From: Oceanospirillaceae bacterium
GTDB taxonomy: Bacteria > Pseudomonadota > Gammaproteobacteria > Pseudomonadales > Oceanobacteraceae
NCBI GenBank assembly: GCA_024234265.1
Contig: JACKOM010000019.1
Coordinates: forward strand, 1-37,714
Length of the DNA: 37,714 nt
Direction: 5' to 3'
Position numbers and translations under genes: made by a program
Part shown: one piece after another, positions 25,501 to 34,300 of the stretch
How the letters are laid out: each line of letters starts with the position of its first letter
Numbering within the stretch: the first letter of the stretch is position 1
Notes under the pieces: model-generated
The model's database searches: none
What the model saw: the letters and a program-made list of their open reading frames with translations, nothing else
Told to the model about the DNA's origin: nothing

Positions 25501-28446
25501 GGCTGAGGGCTGGTAATCCTCTGCCGGCCAAACAATGGCAAAGTTATTATTTTGCTGGGCTAACCAGGTTTCATTGATGGTGTCGTAATAACCGGGTTTG
25601 GCTAAATAGTTCACTTTTGTACCGGCGGCGGTGGCTTCCACCGGGAAATCATATCCACCGGGAGCAATGCCGCGGGTGGCAACCATCTGATTACCGGAAT
25701 CCGCCAGAGTAATTTCCATATTATTTGTGCCGCCGAGCATGCGTACTTCAACACGGCGATTTTGGGCGCGGCTGTTTTTATCACGTTTTTTGCTGATAGG
25801 TTCCTGTGCACCACGGCCAGCCACGGTAATTTGTGATGGCTCTAAATTGAGTTTTTCCATCAGGTAGTTGGCGGCAACCCGTGCACGGCCGAGGGATAAT
25901 GCTTCGTTATTGGTAAAGATATGGCGGCTGCGTCGTGCAATGGGCACGCTGTCGGTGTGGCCGATTAATTCAAGCTGTAAATTTTTCAGGCCTTTTAAAT
26001 CTTCTACCACTTTATCCAGCGCGGCCCGTTCTTCGGCACTTAATTCCGCACTGAATGAATCAAATTTAGGAGCTTTTTCCAGGCGCTTGGCCGAGTCCGT
26101 GGGTGGCATGATATATAACAATGCACTGGTCATGGCCACGGGGGTGCGTTGGTCAGCCTGGCTGGGTGAACTAAACAGGGTAAAGGCGCGGGTATTTAAT
26201 TCACCGGCTTTTGCATCTTCGCCGACTAAACCTTCAAATGCCAATTCATGTTGCCAATCTTTACCGGGGTGGCCGAGATTAAATTGCACACTGCTGTTAT
26301 CAATTGCGTCTGGGTCGGCAATGGCTTGCCCGTCGAGTAGCGCGGAGCCTTTTTTGTAACTGACACCTTCCGGTAACAGCACCACGGCGCGTAAATCTTT
26401 TAACGCCACTTCACTGCCGTTTAATTGCAATTTGTAGATTAATTTCTGCGCAACCGGCGCTTTAAATTGTGCGGCTTCACTTTTTTCCATGGGGACAATG
26501 TGGCTGGATAAACGCTGTACCACTTCACCGTTAGCCGGTGGTTTTAAACGCACAATAAAATCCGCGCGCCAGAAACTGCCGGGCTGCAGATCCACAAATT
26601 GGGAATAGGGCGTGCCGGCATGGAATGCCTGATTATCACAACTGACCAGATCAAGGTATTTGGGCAGGCTGTCGGTATCCAGTTGAATAACATGGCTGCC
26701 GGCCTGCTGGCCTTCCATATGCCACATGCCATCTTTATCGGTCACAACATAGGTGCCGTTTTCCTGATAAATACGTACATCGCCAATGCCTTCGCCACTC
26801 ACATTGCCTTCACAGTCGGCAATATATACACGGCCAAAAACACGTGCCGCATTGCTGAATAATTCTTCGGTAATTTCAACCGCGGCTTTGGCGTTGTTGG
26901 CGCTTAATTTATCGTCTTCCAGCCAGGCACGGTTAATAGCCTCACCCACGGGGGCATCGATGCCTACACGGGTGACATAACGAATTTCATAACGGGCATC
27001 GGCGGCAATATTGGCAAAATGGAAAGTTAATTGCTGGCCATCGCTACTGATATCCGGGTCGGCGGCTTTTACACCGTTAATTAAGGTGGTGCCTTGCATA
27101 TAACGCATGCCACGGGGCAAGCGGTCTTTAATTAATACGTTATCACCGGGCACTTCACTGTTACGCAGGCTGATGGTGTATTGCAAAAAATCACCAATGG
27201 CTGCACTGCTGCGGCTCACAGTTTTGCTGAGAATCACGCTGTTATCTTTCGGGTCCATGGGCACATCCATCTGGAATGCGCTGGCCACACTGAAGGTTTC
27301 ACCGCGTGATGCATCGCTTAAACGGAAAGGCGCGCCGGGCAGGGTATTTAAGACATCATCACTGACGCTGCTGGGGAAACGGTAAAAATCCGTATCGGCA
27401 GCGACAATGTGATAATCACCATCGGCCACAATCGGGAAACGGAAACCACCGTTGGCAAAACTATATACACGGCCACTGCTGTCGGTGGTGCTTTGCCCGC
27501 TGACAATCGTAGAGGAGAATGTACTGATGCCATCATCACCCAATACTGTGGCAGGTAAACCTGTGGACTCGTCAATTAAGGTGACGCTGATACCGGAAAT
27601 ACGTGCACCGCTTTTGGCGTCAAAGGTAAAACTGGATGGATCAAAGGTCGCAGCAGAGGCAGAAACGTCGACGTTGTCATAACGGTCGGTATAGGTGGCC
27701 GTCATGGGGGAATCGTTACGCACGGATAACGCACAATCATAATAGGCAGCAGGTGTGCTGTTTAAATTGGCTGACTGAATATAACCGACAAATTCCCCTG
27801 TGCTGATACCGGTTTCACGCAGGCGCACAATTTCGCTGTCCATCCCATTTTCGCTGGTGACTGTGGCCAGCACATCTTCACGGGTGGTGGGGTCGAGGTT
27901 TTGATCAAGATCCTGCAGGTGAATAAAAATGGCATCGCCCACTTTAAAATATTCATCACCTTTTAAACTGTAGGTGCCCGGCAGGGTTAAGGTGGTGCCG
28001 GTAAATGAAGTGGGCTGCGCCTGGCTGACAAAATTATAGGCGCTGCCCATGGCGCACTCGCCCTGGGTAATGTCATAACTGCCACTCAGGCTGCTTGCTT
28101 TTGTGCTGGCATTATTGGCTGATTTCACACTGGCATTTACCGTGGCCAGCGTGCCTTGACGCATCAGGGTAATTTTCGATGGGGTGCCGGCAGCGCCATC
28201 ACGGGCGGTGATAAACGTGACAGCACCCGCGCTGCGCAGTTGATTACCGGCAAATTGATAATCCACAAATGCGGTGTTGGTAATTAAGGTGTTGCTCGGG
28301 GTTTCTGCGTATGAAAAAGGCGCGACCACACACAAAGCCAATGCACCTGTTAATAAAGTGCATTGGCTTTGCATACGGCAAAGCACCTTACCCGCAGCTG
28401 CGGGTAAGGTTTTTGCGAATTTGTTAAAAGCCAACAAATTCTTCAT
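22516..28446 (-). CDS. Giant DUF11 / OmpA-like / outer-membrane beta-barrel protein, last gene of the surface-protein operon
   Basis: A 1976-residue exported protein. In order: signal peptide (ends about 47, FSYA); a strand motif NTLITNTAFVDYQF like the N-termini of the upstream subunits; a carboxypeptidase-regulatory-like domain (about 275-360); a DUF11 repeat (about 400-525); an SdrD-B-like domain (about 535-600); a second DUF11-like region (about 655-780); an OmpA-C-like peptidoglycan-binding domain (about 795-905, with GHTDS and NRRVEVRM); Ig-like regions; and from about 1180 many Tyr-rich amphipathic strands, probably an outer-membrane barrel. DYTIDYFDGTIFF is among these. It may anchor or export the DUF11 proteins (inference). 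It starts 5 bp after the previous stop, without a good ribosome binding site; ATG 28374 is an alternative start. Confidence 0.85.
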   Translation of the reverse strand: MKNLLAFNKFAKTLPAAAGKVLCRMQSQCTLLTGALALCVVAPFSYAETPSNTLITNTAFVDYQFAGNQLRSAGAVTFITARDGAAGTPSKITLMRQGTLATVNASVKSANNASTKASSLSGSYDITQGECAMGSAYNFVSQAQPTSFTGTTLTLPGTYSLKGDEYFKVGDAIFIHLQDLDQNLDPTTREDVLATVTSENGMDSEIVRLRETGISTGEFVGYIQSANLNSTPAAYYDCALSVRNDSPMTATYTDRYDNVDVSASAATFDPSSFTFDAKSGARISGISVTLIDESTGLPATVLGDDGISTFSSTIVSGQSTTDSSGRVYSFANGGFRFPIVADGDYHIVAADTDFYRFPSSVSDDVLNTLPGAPFRLSDASRGETFSVASAFQMDVPMDPKDNSVILSKTVSRSSAAIGDFLQYTISLRNSEVPGDNVLIKDRLPRGMRYMQGTTLINGVKAADPDISSDGQQLTFHFANIAADARYEIRYVTRVGIDAPVGEAINRAWLEDDKLSANNAKAAVEITEELFSNAARVFGRVYIADCEGNVSGEGIGDVRIYQENGTYVVTDKDGMWHMEGQQAGSHVIQLDTDSLPKYLDLVSCDNQAFHAGTPYSQFVDLQPGSFWRADFIVRLKPPANGEVVQRLSSHIVPMEKSEAAQFKAPVAQKLIYKLQLNGSEVALKDLRAVVLLPEGVSYKKGSALLDGQAIADPDAIDNSSVQFNLGHPGKDWQHELAFEGLVGEDAKAGELNTRAFTLFSSPSQADQRTPVAMTSALLYIMPPTDSAKRLEKAPKFDSFSAELSAEERAALDKVVEDLKGLKNLQLELIGHTDSVPIARRSRHIFTNNEALSLGRARVAANYLMEKLNLEPSQITVAGRGAQEPISKKRDKNSRAQNRRVEVRMLGGTNNMEITLADSGNQMVATRGIAPGGYDFPVEATAAGTKVNYLAKPGYYDTINETWLAQQNNNFAIVWPAEDYQPSAPATQIAIKHSSASHVRLFMNDQEVSAVLRDSKLENSAAQVQLSQWRGVHIKEGDNRIRAELLDIRDNIIASEERNVHFASVPASVEYLADESNAIANGIDTPVIAVRLRDKDGYPIRRGVRGDLNISSPYSLYNDKKQETQISRQEIKPTYEVGDDGIAYISLEPTTQAGEAVIKFQLANNQSKEIRSWLKPQSRNWMLVAIGEGTIGYQKLQGHIENARSDGQQQDFYSEGRVALFTKGQIKGEWLITAAYDSAKGKTTPFEKLLDPNKYYTLYGDASNQKEDAPTSGKLYVRVEKERFYTIFGDYSLDMNETKLAAYSRKLFGVQSVYQGDVLSFNLFATESAQRYVRDEIQGDGTSGLYRLSSQNIITQSEKVILQVRDRYRSEIIVSEQELTRDTDYTIDYFDGTIFFKSAVQATDANLNPRYIIASYETQSSDQDHLTYGGRAAVHVLNNNVELGMTHIQEDMGTTERQLNGVDLRAQVSTELEIKAELAQTNTSVSGNSSAADAQLVELNYVSENHQANAYVRRQESGFGLDQLNQSESGSEKAGIESRYYFDQHSQLHTLISDQKVLGSDGRQQMLESRYEHQYAYGDYHIGARVAEQTDPTGENTTGMQQILLGHGFDLLNNRLHLSADTEFNLRHDADQYDVARLSADYRFTESISMFAVHETSWDKNAPIRSSIGLRTSPWQGAQTESSVEQFESRDGMRLFAVNGLKQNVNLNKHWQMSFGFDQSKDLENTLLEDADSTDQEDFYAFTTGLGYRSESWQWNNRAEYREAQTSHKWNGLSSLFHPVSEGLAMGLSAQYYLQDYDDGQLDKEAIMEFNLGYRPLNNGFAWLNQTRHILDENRDNNSAIISRRLVNNTHMNYRWNSSQISGQYGLKKVLDDIDENRFEGLVDLIGTEYRYHFNPRWDMGLHARRLHSYEENESLHSAGFSVGYIPQRNTWLSVGYNHFGFVDTDFSDASYTAQGIYLKLRIKADQDSLAQLKAYFE
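28334..28370 (-). promoter_or_regulatory. 13-bp perfect stem-loop in the signal-peptide region of the giant gene
   Basis: AAAGCCAATGCAC (28334-28346) and GTGCATTGGCTTT (28358-28370) are perfectly complementary around an 11-nt loop. In the mRNA this would form a stable hairpin starting about 4 nt after the alternative ATG 28374. Together with the next hairpin it could slow or gate translation of the giant protein. Confidence 0.6.
28385..28410. promoter_or_regulatory. 26-bp perfect palindrome at the start of the giant gene
   Basis: Two 13-base arms (ACCTTACCCGCAG, 28385-28397, and CTGCGGGTAAGGT, 28398-28410) meet with no spacer. The arm nearer the alternative ATG 28374 contains AAGGTG, which could be its Shine-Dalgarno sequence and would be hidden in the stem. 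On the plus strand a T-run follows (28410-28414), so it could also stop antisense transcription. Confidence 0.6.
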
Positions 28447-28451
28447 CGCGA

Positions 28452-29606
28452 TTATTTAATTTTCGCGGTGAATTTCAGGGTTTGTGTATCACCAGAGTTA
28501 CCGGCAGCGGCCACGCTGGTGTAAGTGGCATTCACAACACCAGTAGCTGTGTCAGCGTTGCTGGTAGCAGCGCCAGTGGTGCTGGTCAGGGCCAGGGTGG
28601 AATAATCCAGGGTGGTTGGCAGAGTATCGCTCACTGCAACTGAACTGGCAGCACCTGTACCGTAGTTTTGCACGGTAATGGTGTATTCCACGGTTGCGCC
28701 TGGAATAGCGGCATTATTGGTATAACCGGTTACACCGGCAGGCATCGCAGTGATAGCTGCCGCTTTGGTCATTTTCAGCATAGCTGTACCGAATTTATAA
28801 CCTGTGGTGGTGGATTTTTCGGATTTGTAGCTGGTGCCGGAAGTTAATACCGCAACCGCATCTGCAAATACGTTTTCCTTGGTGGTTAAACCGTTTGCGG
28901 CAGTTTTATCCAAGGTTAATTGTATACCTGAGCCATCGGTTGCTTTAGCAGTAACCGTCACACCCAGGGCAGCGGTATCGACTTTTACATCGTTTAATGT
29001 GCCGGTTGCATCGATAGTCGTCAGAATTGGGAATACAGCATCGGCTGCACTCACGTTAAAAATTTGCGCAGGTGCTGCTGGCATATTTAAACGCATGGTA
29101 ATGGTTTTGGTTTTGGTCGCCGCTGCCTGATCAGTATTGGCTGGCACGTTCAGGGTGCTGCCTGCCTGAATTTGCAGACCTGCTGCGACTGCACCTTCCC
29201 AGAAAGTTGCGCCGCTGGCAGCAGCGTAAACAACTTCGTCGGTGTAACTGGTGCCGGCACCGTTAATCTGAAATGAGGCGCTGGTGGCGATATCTTGCGC
29301 ACTGAAAATAAAATCCTGTGCTTCGTTACCTTCGTTGCTCACTGTGAACGTAATATCCACGTTGGTTTGTGACGGGGTAACTGCGGTTAAATTGGCGGTA
29401 GCATCGGCTACGATTGTGTAGTTAACCAGACGGTCCACTTTAAAAGTGGCATTGGCGGATACCGGTGTCTGGGCCTGTGAACCTACGGAGTAGGTGAGGT
29501 TCACTGTGTTGAGAATATCGGTGCCGGCTGCGGTCATCGCCATTGCACCTTGCGATGCAATGGTCAAACCGGCGGCTGCCAGTGCCAGGGATAATTGTTT
29601 TTTCAT
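28452..29606 (-). CDS. Exported DUF11-type structural protein
   Basis: A 384-residue protein with a Sec signal peptide (about 1-23, cut after GAMA). The mature N-terminus GTDILNTVNLTYSVG and the following VDRLVNYTIVAD and VSNEGNEAQDFIFSAQDI blocks are paralogous to the 332-residue protein of this operon. A DUF11 repeat near the end (about 300-384, PGATVEYTITVQNYG, VSDTLPTTL) finishes in the strand TLKFTAKIK. It is Ala/Thr-rich with no Cys in the mature chain. The ATG has AAGGAG about 8 nt before it. It is separated from the 154-residue gene by 27 bp and from the giant gene by 5 bp. DUF11 domains are found in surface and adhesive proteins; the exact role is unknown. Confidence 0.85.
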   Translation of the reverse strand: MKKQLSLALAAAGLTIASQGAMAMTAAGTDILNTVNLTYSVGSQAQTPVSANATFKVDRLVNYTIVADATANLTAVTPSQTNVDITFTVSNEGNEAQDFIFSAQDIATSASFQINGAGTSYTDEVVYAAASGATFWEGAVAAGLQIQAGSTLNVPANTDQAAATKTKTITMRLNMPAAPAQIFNVSAADAVFPILTTIDATGTLNDVKVDTAALGVTVTAKATDGSGIQLTLDKTAANGLTTKENVFADAVAVLTSGTSYKSEKSTTTGYKFGTAMLKMTKAAAITAMPAGVTGYTNNAAIPGATVEYTITVQNYGTGAASSVAVSDTLPTTLDYSTLALTSTTGAATSNADTATGVVNATYTSVAAAGNSGDTQTLKFTAKIK

Positions 29607-29633
29607 AAGACTGCTCCTTCGACCTTAGGGAAA

Positions 29634-30098
29634 TTAATTTAATTTAACTGTGTATTGGGCTGTGGTGCTGTTTTGCGGCGCAAGCGCCTTGTTAAACGTC
29701 CAGCGAATGTGGGTGTAATCCACCACGCTGGCCTGAACTTTTTTAGCGTTTTTAACTACGAATAATTCTGCAGGTTGGGCAAAGGTTTTGCCGCCATCCA
29801 CGGAATAATCGATACGGGCATCGGCACCACGGGCAGAATCTGCGATATAAGTGGTATTGGCCGGAATTGGGTTGTTAATCACTAAATCTTTAGCGGCTTC
29901 TTTGCCGGTATTTTTAATGGTTATGCGGTAACCCACCACAGTGCCGGGCACCATATTTTCAGGCGCCTGCCATTGCTGGCTGGTTTTACCATTAGCATCG
30001 GTTACGTTAACCACTTTAAAAACGTCGGTATTCATCGCCACTTCAGCCTGCGCATTAAACGCCAGCAGGGCAAAAATGAATGTGCTGATGTATTTCAT
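29634..30098 (-). CDS. Small exported single-DUF11-domain protein
   Basis: A 154-residue protein with a Sec signal peptide (about 1-18, cut after AQA) and one DUF11-like domain: PGTVVGYRITIKNTGKEAAKDLVINNPIPANTTYI spans about 51-85. It ends in a strand-like tail, AQYTVKLN, similar to the tails of the other operon products. Its start is 7 bp after the stop of the upstream gene, whose TAG lies within the AGGTGA ribosome binding site. It may be a minor or tip subunit, but that is inference only. Confidence 0.83.
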   Translation of the reverse strand: MKYISTFIFALLAFNAQAEVAMNTDVFKVVNVTDANGKTSQQWQAPENMVPGTVVGYRITIKNTGKEAAKDLVINNPIPANTTYIADSARGADARIDYSVDGGKTFAQPAELFVVKNAKKVQASVVDYTHIRWTFNKALAPQNSTTAQYTVKLN

Positions 30099-30105
30099 AA
30101 TTCAC

Positions 30106-31104
30106 CTATTTAATTTGTGCGTTAAATTGCACGCTGTAGGTATTAGGGGCGATCACAGTGCCGAGGTTAACCGTCAGTGTGGTGCCGGAAATGCCAACCC
30201 CATCGGAGTCCGCGGTATTTTCAGTTTTTGCTGCGCCATTTAAGGTAATGCCGGGTGTATCCGCAAAACGTAAATCGCTTGGCAGGGTGTCGCTGATCAC
30301 TACGTTTGTCGCTGAGCCACTGCCGGTAACGGCGACATCCAGCTGATAACGCACAATGCTGCCGGGCAGGGGTTTTGTGCCGCCGAATTTATCGGTAATG
30401 CTGGCGATGGATTTTGTGATATTGACTGCCACTGCGGTAATCACCAAAGTGCCGGTGGCAATTTCATTACCCTGGGTGCTGCCGATGACCGCTGCAATCA
30501 GGTTACCGGATTGGCCTGTGCCACCTGCGCCGGCAATCACGGTACCTGCCGGTGGATTACTCAGGCCATTATCGGTAATGGTTTTGGAAGTGACGCTGAT
30601 ATTTACCTGGCCGTTGTCGCCATCACTTAAACCTGATGGCACGGTGACTTCTACCAATAAAGTGGCATTGGCATCGGCGGCGAGTGTAATTGGGCCGGTC
30701 ACTAATGTGTCGATTGCGGTATTAATGACGCCGTCACCGTCCACATCGATATAAATATTGCCGACGGTGACATCAAATGCGTCACCGGTAATATTGCCTG
30801 CGCTGACGGTGAAGTCTTCACTGCCGTTACCTGTGTTGGTAACACGGAAACTTAATACCTGATTATCCGGTGCACTGGAGGTTACCGGGCCGGCATCCTG
30901 TGAGGTAACGGTAAAATCAATTAATTCATCCACATCAAATGAATAGGACGCCGTCGCGGTGGAATCCGATGTGGCACCGGAAACCCGGTAGGTAACGCTG
31001 GCGGTATTCTGAATAGTTTTACCGGCGCTGGTGCCCACGGCAAAACTTTGCATGCTCAGCATACCTGCCACTATAAATACCCCACAGGGTAATAGTTTTT
31101 GCAT
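30106..31104 (-). CDS. Exported DUF11-type structural protein, paralogue of the 384-residue protein
   Basis: A 332-residue protein with a Sec signal peptide (about 1-22, ending QSFA). The mature N-terminus SAGKTIQNTASVTYRVSG, then FDVDELIDFTVTSQD and VTNTGNGSEDFTVSAGNI, align with the 384-residue protein. A Ca-binding-like DVDGDGVINTAIDT stretch (about 122-135) is notable. A DUF11 repeat ends the chain (PGSIVRYQLDVAV, ISDTLPSDL), with the final strand YSVQFNAQIK. The ATG has AGGAG 5 nt before it; that site directly abuts the left end of a MITE-like element, which separates this gene from its upstream operon partner. Confidence 0.85.
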   Translation of the reverse strand: MQKLLPCGVFIVAGMLSMQSFAVGTSAGKTIQNTASVTYRVSGATSDSTATASYSFDVDELIDFTVTSQDAGPVTSSAPDNQVLSFRVTNTGNGSEDFTVSAGNITGDAFDVTVGNIYIDVDGDGVINTAIDTLVTGPITLAADANATLLVEVTVPSGLSDGDNGQVNISVTSKTITDNGLSNPPAGTVIAGAGGTGQSGNLIAAVIGSTQGNEIATGTLVITAVAVNITKSIASITDKFGGTKPLPGSIVRYQLDVAVTGSGSATNVVISDTLPSDLRFADTPGITLNGAAKTENTADSDGVGISGTTLTVNLGTVIAPNTYSVQFNAQIK

Positions 31105-31116
31105 GTAATCTCCTAG

Positions 31117-31378
31117 GGCCTGTTAACACTAATTAAACGAGGCCTGTTATTGGTTAAAAATTTTTCAGGCAAGGCGCAGAGAGTGCGGCCTAACGGGTTA
31201 AGCAAACGAGCAGCAACGCAGCATGAGGAATTTTTAACCATAACCCTTTGGGCTGTGACCAGTTTTCCCCATTACTTCGTTACTCATCATTCATTTAGTC
31301 CACTAATATCACTCTTCGCTCCTTGTTCTGAGAAAAACTGACTCTCAGCAGGCCCGATTTATTTAGTGTTAACAGGCC
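31117..31378. mobile_element. MITE-like element, 262 bp, inserted in the DUF11 operon with a CTAG duplication
   Basis: The 16-bp perfect terminal inverted repeats are GGCCTGTTAACACTAA (31117-31132) and TTAGTGTTAACAGGCC (31363-31378), extending imperfectly to about 34 bp. CTAG flanks both sides (31113-31116 and 31379-31382). An internal inverted repeat GGTTAAAAATT/AATTTTTAACC is also present. There is no credible ORF, so it is probably non-autonomous. It sits exactly between the TAG stop of the large DUF11 gene and the AGGAG site of the 332-residue gene, and the CTAG duplication leaves both intact. Confidence 0.87.
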
Positions 31379-34300
31379 CTAGTGCAGAGTGACTTTATAT
31401 TTAAATTCAAATTGCGGCTGTGCTGTTACGCTGGCCGCGCCCATGGCCCCTGTGGGGCGAATTCTGAAAAAACGAATATTGCTGTCGGTGCCATTTACAT
31501 CGGCCACCGGGCTGTAGCTGTAATCTGTGCCATCAAGGGAAAATTCCACAGCATCTGTGCTGCTGTTTAATGCGCTGAAGCTGTAACTCAGACCGCTGTT
31601 ATTGGGGCTTGCAGCGTCGCTGAATTTCAATGGGCCATTGGTGCTGCCATCAAAATTACTGACAATAAATGATGTGTTTTCAGGAATGGCATCGGCAATC
31701 ACCACGGAATTATTATCCGTAGCGCCTTTACCCTGATTAATCGCCACAATGCTGTATTGCACAATGGCGCCGGGAATGGCTTTTGGATTGTTTGTTCCGT
31801 TCACAGGGTCGCTGATCACCAGCGGTGTTTTGGTTAATACAACATCCGGCACAGGTACTTTAATTTCCAGTAATTGACTGGCATAGGCACTTACCCAGCC
31901 TTCGTTACCTTCATTTGCCACAATACGAAATTTCCACATGCCGGTATTCGATGTAGTTGCAGCGGGGGTGTAATTAAACGTGAAGGTTTTTGTCGCGGCG
32001 CTGGCATCGCTGTCGTTAAGGGATAACGTTGCCGCATTTAATGTGTTAAGCAGAGTGCCGTTGGCATCATAAACTTCCAGCAGCACATTGCTGATGTCGG
32101 CTTCGCCAAATGGGTCACTCACAGTACTGATGATTTTCAGTGCCTCGCCTGTGTACAGTGACGTGATGGCATTATTACTCGCATCGGTGATGGTTAAATT
32201 ATCTACCGCAATAACAGTTGAGGCCTGCAGGCCGACAAAACTGGGTTGCCCATTATTAATACTGAATACTTCCAATTCACGGCTTTTGTTGTTGTTCGTT
32301 GTATTTGTGATGGTCAGGAATATTTTATTGCCTGCGGGAATATTAGTTGTGCCGGAAACATTTAGATTAAAGTTATAAATAGCTGCAGTTGTGCCCAATG
32401 CCTGTGATGTGCTTAATGTTGCAATGGTGTTACTTGGAGCTGTAGTGCCGTAGGCAAGACTCAACGTGAAGTCGATTGTTCTGCCACGGTTACCTGTTGT
32501 TGCGAGGTTTAAGCTGACAGGAAATGCACCATATTGCCCGCTTAATACTAAGTTTTTTTGTAAGCCTGGGGAGAGGCTATAAGTAACAGTTCCACCGTTT
32601 TCAGAAATAATGTTACTGGTAATTTGTGTTGGAGCCGTGCGTGATAATGTGCTGGTCGTGTTCAGGTAGAGGGGTTTGTTATAACTCATGCCATTGCTGT
32701 TGCCTGCAATATACAGTGTGGTGGCATTGATTGTGTGGATGGTGTCTGCACCCACTAAAATATTAAAACTATTACTGATTGCCGCACCGTTGGTCGCACT
32801 GCTGCTTACTACAGCGTCATACACAATATTTACTGTGCCGTTGGCGGCAATGCTGAGATTGCGCAGGTCGATTAAACCAGTGCCATTAGTGCCACCTGTA
32901 GTCGTGCTCTGGTTGCTGATGCCAGTTGGTAAACTGGCAAAACTATAACTGCTGATATTGGCAGGCAGGTTATCGGTGACAGAAAAATCATTGAGTGCAA
33001 TACCGCTGCTTTCTTTAATGCTCAGGGTATAACGTAATGTGTCGCCAGGGTTTACTGTGCCGCCGTTTAAGTCCTCTACAGATTTAATCGAGGTTTCAAA
33101 CGTGGCTTTATTCAGGGTAATAACTTTATTCAGGCTGTTATTCGCCTGAATATTATCGAATAAACTGCCGGTCACGCTGGCATTCACCGTCAGACTGTTT
33201 GCAGTGGAATAGGCCACATAAGTGTTAATGGTTAATGCAGGTGCGCTGGCATTTTTGGCAATGCTGCCGGAATAATTACAACGATAGCTACTGGCGCTTA
33301 ACGGACTGCAACTCCAGTTCGTGCCACTGTAACCTGTGTAGGTCATGCCACTTGGCAAGTTAATGTCAGTGCTGAAATTACCGGAGGCAATCGGGCCGTT
33401 ATTACTGATATTAAATACCAGCGGATAATTAGTCTGGTTGTTGACACTGCTGGCTGAAGAACTGCCGATACTCAGATCGGCAACCGGTGCGTTGGCCACA
33501 CTGATAATTTCAGCGGATAAAAACACAAGATCCTGCCCTGAACTGTAATAGGTACTGACACTGGTTTCACCGGCTACTAATTTATTGCCGATATCATATG
33601 CATCAACATCTACGCCTAATGCAGTTACTCCGGGGTAGATATTAGACACAGAGTTGAATTGATTATTTGTTGGATTGCTGCTATCCGAAAGAATGGTATT
33701 TTCAAATTTCAAGGTTTCTGAAAATCCATTAATGTTTTCTGAATTTCCTGCATCTCCTTCCCATGTTATATGGGCATGTTTACCACTCGGTGTATCTGCC
33801 ACTACGAAGTTGTTTGGGGTCAGAGTGATGGAGCTGCCCTGATAATGCTGAAAACCATCAAAAATATTCAGTACCCGCAATGGCTCGGCAGGGTTTTCAT
33901 AAATGACTACCAGTGCCCAGCCACCAAGAACCGTGTTGACATTACAATGGGGGGATGCCGGTATTGAAACTCAGTCCATTGGCGCTGTATGTGCCTGAGC
34001 CATAGGTCCTGACGATGTTGGTTACATCAGCTATACCGCTGAAAAAATCGTAGTTAGTGCCGTTATAAGCAAATACATCTGTGTACATGCGACTTGCCGT
34101 AACGGTTTGCCCTGCAAAGTTAATACTGTAATCCGGTGATTGATTGGCTGAGTTGTATGATCCTACCCAATATAAAAAAGCTTTTTCGATCGTGCTGCCG
34201 GAAGGCAGGGGCTTAAGATTGGCACTTGAAGTGGCTTGCGTTCTGATTGCATTGCACCGGTCAGATGCAAATTGAGAGGTTTCATTTGTATTTGTGAGGA

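Noticed and set aside
25868..26359. 163-residue plus-strand ORF inside the giant DUF11/OmpA gene
   Set aside because: Antisense to the OmpA-like and DUF11 part, low-complexity Ser/Ala/Asn composition, no family likeness.
31150..31341. 63-residue plus-strand ORF inside the 262-bp MITE-like element
   Set aside because: Too short for a transposase and without a helix-turn-helix or DDE residues; the element is non-coding.
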